Assembly: GCA_002376235.1 (NCBI GenBank)
Contig: DFNX01000016.1
Span: forward strand, 992,001-1,056,000
Length of the DNA: 64,000 nt
DNA from: Neorhizobium sp. UBA3556
Lineage (GTDB): Bacteria; Pseudomonadota; Alphaproteobacteria; Rhizobiales; Rhizobiaceae
Direction: 5' to 3'
Shown: piece by piece, positions 59,572 through 64,000 of the stretch
Numbering within the stretch: position 1 is the stretch's first letter
How the letters are laid out: each line of letters starts with the position of its first letter
Notes under the pieces: generated by a model
Told to the model about the DNA's origin: nothing
Seen by the model: only the letters and a program-made list of their open reading frames with translations
Databases searched by the model: none
Position numbers and translations under genes: made by a program

Positions 59572-59776
59572 TGGCATTACCCCCCTCTGGCCTGCCGGCC
59601 ATCTCCTCCTCAAGGGAGGAGATCAGAAGGAGGCCACGACTTGCCCCCAATTTAAGCTTGAATGGAGACCGGACAGCATCCTGCAAAGATGCCGGTTTGA
59701 GGCAGAAAGCACGAGCCCAGCTGGTCTCCTCCCTTGAGGAGGAGATGGCCGGCAGGCCAGAGGGGGGTATCAAGGC
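59572..59776. repeat. Large inverted-repeat element between urtD and urtE
   Basis: The arms at 59579-59626 and 59721-59768 are 48 nt each and complementary with a single mismatch, around a 94-bp spacer. Each arm is itself palindromic: an inner TGGCC-TGCC-GGCCA hairpin and TCTCCTCC/GGAGGAGA. The spacer has a further small stem GCATC/GATGC (59675-59679 with 59688-59692 region). The arms match the single copy at 37297-37338. The layout recalls the RIME-type mosaic elements of rhizobia. Confidence 0.8.
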
Positions 59777-59790
59777 CACAGCGCTCACCA

Positions 59791-60555
59791 TCACCGCCCC
59801 AAATAATTCTCGATCACCTTCGGATCGTTCGAGACGAAATCGATCGAACCTTCGGCCAGAACCGAACCTTCCGCGAGACATGTAACCTTCACCCCGAGAT
59901 CGCGGATGAAACCCATGTCGTGCTCGACCACCACCACCGAGCGGGTCTTGGCGATCTCGCGCAACAGCACCGCGGTCTCCGCTGTCTCGGCATCCGTCAT
60001 GCCGGCCACCGGCTCATCGACCAAGAGCAGCTTCGGCTCCTGGGCGAGCAGCATGCCGATTTCCAGCCACTGTTTCTGCCCGTGCGAGAGGTTGGCGGCG
60101 TATTCATCCTTTCGGTGCGTCATGCGGATCGTGACGAGGATCTCCTCGATGCGAGCCTTGTCTTCGGCACTCAGCGTGTAGAACAGGGTAGCGAAGACAC
60201 CGCGCGATCGGTTGAGCGCCAGTTCCAGATTGTCCCAGACGGTGTGGCTTTCGAACACGGTCGGCTTCTGGAATTTGCGGCCGATGCCGAGCTGGGCGAT
60301 GTCGGCTTCGTCCTGTTTCGTCAGGTCGATCGTATCCTCGAAAATCACCTTGCCCGTGTCGGGCCGCGTCTTGCCGGTGATGATGTCCATCATCGTCGTC
60401 TTGCCGGCGCCGTTCGGGCCGATGATGGCGCGAAGCTCACCCGGCTCGACCACCAGCGACAGCGAATTGATCGCCTTGAACCCGTCGAAGGAGACGGAGA
60501 CGTCTTCAAGATAGAGCAGACTTTTGGTGCGGGTTTCAGAAATCGTGTTCATCAT
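59791..60555 (-). CDS. urtD: Urea ABC transporter ATP-binding protein UrtD
   Basis: ATPase of 254 residues from ATG 60555 (or the adjacent ATG 60552), with GGAG just upstream. Walker A GPNGAGKTTMMDIITG, IGRKFQKPTVFESHTVWDNLELAL, signature LSHGQKQWLEIGMLL, Walker B KLLLVDEPVAGMTDAE. The LSHGQKQWLEIG form and KPTVFE are diagnostic for UrtD within the LivG class. It starts one base past the urtC stop codon. Confidence 0.95.
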   Translation of the reverse strand: MMNTISETRTKSLLYLEDVSVSFDGFKAINSLSLVVEPGELRAIIGPNGAGKTTMMDIITGKTRPDTGKVIFEDTIDLTKQDEADIAQLGIGRKFQKPTVFESHTVWDNLELALNRSRGVFATLFYTLSAEDKARIEEILVTIRMTHRKDEYAANLSHGQKQWLEIGMLLAQEPKLLLVDEPVAGMTDAETAETAVLLREIAKTRSVVVVEHDMGFIRDLGVKVTCLAEGSVLAEGSIDFVSNDPKVIENYLGR

Positions 60556-60556
60556 G

Positions 60557-61732
60557 TCACTCCGCTGCCTGAGCCTGCTGCACCGTAGGCGGCGCGCCGG
60601 CATCCCTGCCCTTTTCAGCGTCTGCTGCCGCTTTCAACGCCTTGCGGGCATTCCAGCCGTGCTGGATCGTGCCGACGATGCCCTTGGGCAGGAACAGCGT
60701 GACCGCGATGAACAGGCCACCCAGCGCAAACAGCCAGAATTCCGGGAAGGCGCCGGTGAAATAGCTCTTGCCCGCATTGACAAGGATCGCGCCGATGATC
60801 GGGCCGATCAGCGTGCCGCGCCCGCCGACAGCCGTCCAGACGACCACTTCGATCGAATTGGCCGGGGCGAACTCGCCCGGATTGATGATGCCGACCTGCG
60901 GCACGAAGAGCGCCCCGGCAATGCCGGCGAACATGGCCGAGACGACGAAGGTGAAGAGCTTGATGTTCTCGACACGGAAGCCGAGGAAGCGCACCCGGCT
61001 TTCGGCATCGCGCACGCCGACCAGCACCTTGCCGAATTTCGACCGGGTGATGGCCGAGGCGACGACAAGGCAGAGGGACAGCATGATCGCCGACATGGCG
61101 AAGAGTACGGCACGCGTACCGCCCGCCTGGACCTGGAAGCCAAGAATATCCTTGAAATCGGTGAGGCCGTTATTGCCGCCGAAGCCCATGTCGTTGCGGA
61201 AGAAGGCAAGCATCAGCGCATAGGTCATCGCCTGAGTGATGATCGACAGATAGACGCCGTTGACCCTCGAGCGAAATGCGAACCAGCCGAAGACGAAGGC
61301 GAGCAGGCCGGGCACGACGAGCACCATCGCCATGGCAAACGGGAACATGTCGAACCCGTACCAGAACCACGGCAATTCCTTCCAGTTGAGGAAGACCATG
61401 AAATCCGGCAGGTCGGGATTGCCGTAGACGCCGCGAGAGCCGATCTGGCGCATCAGATACATGCCCATCGCATAGCCCCCGAGCGCAAAGAAGGCGCCAT
61501 GGCCAAGCGAGAGGATGCCGCAATAGCCCCAGACGAGATCGAGCGCGAGCGCCAGGAGGGCATAGCAGAGATACTTGCCCATCAGCGCCATGACATAGGT
61601 CGGGATATGCAGCGCGCTGTCCGGTGAGGTCATGAGATTGAGCGCCGGGACGACGATGGCAACGGCGAGCAGAATGCCGACTGCGATGATGATCTTGCCT
61701 TCGAGGGCACGTAAAATGAAGCCGGTAATCAT
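60557..61732 (-). CDS. urtC: Urea ABC transporter permease UrtC
   Basis: Permease of 391 residues with about ten TM segments. LVWGYCGILSLGHGAFFALGGYAMGMYLMRQIG and AVGGRGTLIGPIIGAILVNAGKSYF are typical of the LivM/UrtC class. The C-terminus is a hydrophilic Ala/Lys tail. It overlaps urtB by 4 nt, so the two channel subunits are translationally coupled. Confidence 0.95.
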   Translation of the reverse strand: MITGFILRALEGKIIIAVGILLAVAIVVPALNLMTSPDSALHIPTYVMALMGKYLCYALLALALDLVWGYCGILSLGHGAFFALGGYAMGMYLMRQIGSRGVYGNPDLPDFMVFLNWKELPWFWYGFDMFPFAMAMVLVVPGLLAFVFGWFAFRSRVNGVYLSIITQAMTYALMLAFFRNDMGFGGNNGLTDFKDILGFQVQAGGTRAVLFAMSAIMLSLCLVVASAITRSKFGKVLVGVRDAESRVRFLGFRVENIKLFTFVVSAMFAGIAGALFVPQVGIINPGEFAPANSIEVVVWTAVGGRGTLIGPIIGAILVNAGKSYFTGAFPEFWLFALGGLFIAVTLFLPKGIVGTIQHGWNARKALKAAADAEKGRDAGAPPTVQQAQAAE

Positions 61733-63333
61733 GCTTCCACCGCCCTTCCCTTGAGCGCGAAGAGGCCGCGCGGACGTTTCTGGATGAAGAGGATGATGAG
61801 AACGAGCACGAGGATCTTTCCGAGCACGGCACCGACTGATGGTTCGAGGAACTTGTTGAGGATGCCGAGCGAAAGCGCCCCGACCAGCGTGCCCCAGAGA
61901 TTGCCCACCCCGCCGAAGACCACGACCATGAAACTGTCGATGATGTAGCTCTGGCCGAGATTGGGCGAGACGTTGTCGATTTGGCTAAGCGCCACGCCGG
62001 CAATGCCCGCGATGCCGGAGCCGAGCGCGAAGGTGAGCGCATCGACCCAAGGGGTGCGGATGCCCATCGAGGATGCCATGCGGCGGTTCTGGGTAACGGC
62101 GCGCATGTTGAGGCCGTAAGCCGTCTTCTTCATCACGAAAAGCAGCGCGAAGAAGATCGTCAGCGAAAAGACGATGATCCACATGCGGTTATAGGTGATC
62201 GTCATGCCGCCGAGCGGGAAGGAACCGGACATCCACGACGGATTGCCGACTTCCTGGTTGGTTGGGCCGAAGATCGTGCGGATCGCCTGCTGCAGGATCA
62301 GCGACACGCCCCAGGTGGCAAGCAGCGTTTCGAGCGGCCGGCCATAAAGAAAGCGGATCACACCGCGCTCGATGATGAAGCCGACGGCGCCGGTAACGAG
62401 GAAGGCGACGGGAAGCGCAATCGCCAGAGACCAGTCGAACAGGCCGGGCGCGTTTTCGCGGATCACCTGCTGCACCATGAATGTGGAATAGGCGCCGAGC
62501 ATGACCATTTCGCCATGCGCCATGTTGATGATGCCCATGACGCCGAAGGTGATGGCAAGGCCGATAGCGGCAAGCAAAAGCACGGAGCCGAGCGACATGC
62601 CGTACCAGACATTCTGGGCGAGGTTCCAAAGCTGCTGTGCGTTCTGGATTGAGGCAATCGCCGCATCGAGATCCGGCTTGAGGCTTGGATCGATGGTCGA
62701 GGAAACGGAATTCAGCACGCCGAGGCCGGAAGCGCCGAGACCGGAAATCGTCTCGATGGCGGCGCGCTTTTCGTCGATGGAGCGGTCGGAGGAGAGGAGC
62801 GATACGGCGCGCGCCTCTTCCATCCGGGCTTTCACTTCCCCGTCGGTTTCCTTGGCGAGAGCGGCTTCGACCAGTTCCAGCGCTTCCGCACTCGGAGAAC
62901 GCAGGATCGCATCGGCTGCGGAAAGACGGGCGCCACGATCCGGGCTCATCAGCGTCAATCCGCCGAGAGCCGCGCGGATGGCGCGGCGGAGATTGTTGTT
63001 GACCTTGATCTTGGTGACGGCACCTTTGGCCACTTGGCCGGCACTTTCTCCGGTAACCGGATCGATCAGTTCGAGCTGTGAACCGGCCACCTTGGCGGAA
63101 AAGACTGCCTTGTCGGACTTGCGGAAATAGAGATCGCCCTCGGAAAAGGCGTTGAGCGCCGGCACGACGCGCGGATCACCGGTCGCGGCGATTTCAGCGA
63201 CGAGCTTTTCCGCAGCGTTAAAATTGGCGTCAGCCAGCTGGTCGAACAGCGGCTTGGGGTCTGCGCCTTGCGCGAAGGAGGTCGTGGCCGAAGCGAGGAC
63301 CAGAAAGATCACTGTGATGATACGGATAAGCAT
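61729..63333 (-). CDS. urtB: Urea ABC transporter permease UrtB (with N-terminal periplasmic extension)
   Basis: Protein of 534 residues. A signal-like leader (MLIRIITVIFLVLASATTSFA) is followed by about 215 residues of helical repeats, probably periplasmic. The LivH-like permease domain then begins at about 240 (YGMSLGSVLLLAAIGLAITFGVMGIINMAHGEMVMLGAYS). The extension is known for UrtB and distinguishes it from LivH. It is transcribed from urtA towards urtC. Confidence 0.95.
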   Translation of the reverse strand: MLIRIITVIFLVLASATTSFAQGADPKPLFDQLADANFNAAEKLVAEIAATGDPRVVPALNAFSEGDLYFRKSDKAVFSAKVAGSQLELIDPVTGESAGQVAKGAVTKIKVNNNLRRAIRAALGGLTLMSPDRGARLSAADAILRSPSAEALELVEAALAKETDGEVKARMEEARAVSLLSSDRSIDEKRAAIETISGLGASGLGVLNSVSSTIDPSLKPDLDAAIASIQNAQQLWNLAQNVWYGMSLGSVLLLAAIGLAITFGVMGIINMAHGEMVMLGAYSTFMVQQVIRENAPGLFDWSLAIALPVAFLVTGAVGFIIERGVIRFLYGRPLETLLATWGVSLILQQAIRTIFGPTNQEVGNPSWMSGSFPLGGMTITYNRMWIIVFSLTIFFALLFVMKKTAYGLNMRAVTQNRRMASSMGIRTPWVDALTFALGSGIAGIAGVALSQIDNVSPNLGQSYIIDSFMVVVFGGVGNLWGTLVGALSLGILNKFLEPSVGAVLGKILVLVLIILFIQKRPRGLFALKGRAVEA

Positions 63334-63373
63334 GTGTTTGTCCCCCGGATGACTGGGCGTCGAGAGTGCGTCC

Positions 63374-63512
63374 GCCCCTCATCCGCCTGCCGGCACCTTC
63401 TCCCCGCAAGCGGGGAAAAGGACGATGTGGCACCGCCCTGCCCCAAGCAGTCGGACGGTAAGCAAGGCACGTCCCTCTCCCCGCGAGCGGGGAGAGGGTT
63501 GGGGTGAGGGGC
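63374..63512. repeat. Mosaic palindromic element between urtA and urtB
   Basis: A 139-bp element bounded by inverted GCCCCTCA (63374-63381) and TGAGGGGC (63505-63512). Inside are two CCCCGC hairpins: TTCCCCGC-type with GCAA loop at about 63399-63416, and a perfect 12-bp stem CCCTCTCCCCGC/GCGGGGAGAGGG (63473-63484, 63487-63498). It lies in the gap between urtA and urtB. It may attenuate downstream expression or stabilise the urtA mRNA. Confidence 0.75.
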
Positions 63513-63536
63513 AAACCCCACCGGAGCTCAAAGCAA

Positions 63537-64000
63537 TCAGCTACCCTTGCCGCCGCACTTGCCGGTGGCGACATTGAAGTTGCCGCATTCCATCGGCTTG
63601 CGCCAATCGGAGATCAGGTCCTTGGAATCCGGCAGGTAATCCGACCATTCGTCACCGACGACGGCTGCTGTTTCCTGCACGACTTCGAACTGGCCGTCGG
63701 CCTGGATTTCCCCGATCAGAACCGGCTTGGTGATGTGGTGGTTCGGCATGACGGTGGAAGTGCCGCCCGAAAGGTTCGGTACGGAGACGCCGATAATGCT
63801 ATCGAGAACTGCATCCGTGTCGGTCGTGCCGGCAGCCTCGACGGCCTTCACCCAGGCGTTGAAACCGATATAGGCGGCTTCCATCGGGTCGTTGGTCACG
63901 CGCTTGTCGTTCTTGGTGAAGGCATGCCAGGTCTTGATGAACTCGGCATTGACCTCGGCATCGACGGACTGGAAATAGTTCCAGGCGGCGAGATGGCCGA
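63537..64000 (-). CDS. urtA: Urea ABC transporter substrate-binding protein UrtA (C-terminal part; 5' end outside window)
   Basis: The C-terminal 154 or so residues of UrtA, open to the window edge. AAWNYFQSVD, TNDPMEAAYIGFNAWVKAVE, MPNHHITKPVLIGEIQADGQFEVV and the terminal Cys pair (MECGNFNVATGKCGGKGS) are typical. It is the periplasmic binding protein of the urea importer and the first gene of the urt operon. The GTG at 63899 is an internal Val codon, not the start. Confidence 0.95.
   Translation of the reverse strand, partial: GHLAAWNYFQSVDAEVNAEFIKTWHAFTKNDKRVTNDPMEAAYIGFNAWVKAVEAAGTTDTDAVLDSIIGVSVPNLSGGTSTVMPNHHITKPVLIGEIQADGQFEVVQETAAVVGDEWSDYLPDSKDLISDWRKPMECGNFNVATGKCGGKGS

Noticed and set aside
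63374..63512. CRISPR-like array from repeated CCCCGC units
   Set aside because: Only two unequal palindromic units without regular spacers and no cas genes; it is a palindromic intergenic element.

Overview
The window is chromosomal-type DNA of an alphaproteobacterium, most likely a Rhizobiaceae member (Rhizobium/Agrobacterium/Ensifer group). The reasons are high GC with strong GC3 bias, a Porin_2-type porin, the divergent gstI-glnII pair, a split urease cluster with DUF1272 between ureA and ureB, and families of palindromic intergenic repeats of the kind common in rhizobia. There are no rRNA genes, CRISPR arrays, insertion sequences or prophage. One tRNA (Arg, anticodon CCG) is present. Both edges cut a gene: a response regulator on the left and urtA on the right.

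Layout. 0-6 kb: PhoP/PhoQ-like two-component pair, AlaE-like exporter, uracil/xanthine permease, DEAD-box helicase with a long low-complexity tail. 6-11.4 kb: DMT permease, the three-gene block ATP-grasp / alpha-E / transglutaminase, a J-domain protein, a small membrane protein. 11.6-15.6 kb: tRNA-Arg, porin, EnvZ/OmpR-like pair. 15.6-19.4 kb: small genes (lipoprotein, disordered peptide, truncated haemoglobin, DUF423, DUF2325 pair, SpoA/FliN-like and PilZ-like proteins). 19.7-25.2 kb: AcuI-type reductase, preT-preA (dihydropyrimidine dehydrogenase), GlxA-type regulator with divergent rhodanese. 25.5-32.3 kb: chemoreceptor, acetate transporter, LysR/YeiH pair, gstI, glnII. 32.3-40.8 kb: RutR-like regulator, N-carbamoyl amidohydrolase, GNAT, dihydropyrimidinase, ABC transporter. 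41-46.5 kb: RND efflux pair and a Crp/Fnr regulator preceded by a perfect anaerobox. 46.6-64 kb: urease genes ureG, ureF, ureE, then (after several unrelated genes) ureC, ureB, ureA, ureD, and urea transporter genes urtE-D-C-B-A, nearly all on the minus strand.

Nitrogen scavenging is the common theme. Pyrimidine rings are reduced by PreTA, opened by dihydropyrimidinase and decarbamoylated by the amidohydrolase, releasing ammonia. Urea is imported by UrtABCDE and hydrolysed by urease. The ammonia can be assimilated by GlnII, which is driven by a recognisable sigma-54 promoter and has its translational inhibitor gene gstI alongside. An 18-bp imperfect palindrome shared by the preT leader and the rutR-like/amidohydrolase intergenic region suggests that the two separated pyrimidine loci share one regulator.

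I did not find a clear, wholly new multi-gene system. The best candidates for undescribed biology are an unrecognised two-gene module (soluble protein plus small membrane protein, 49.1-50.0 kb) inside the urease region, a 190-bp stretch with reiterated ACCGGTCCG-like motifs (52.1-52.3 kb), and intergenic repeats whose stems show compensatory changes between copies.
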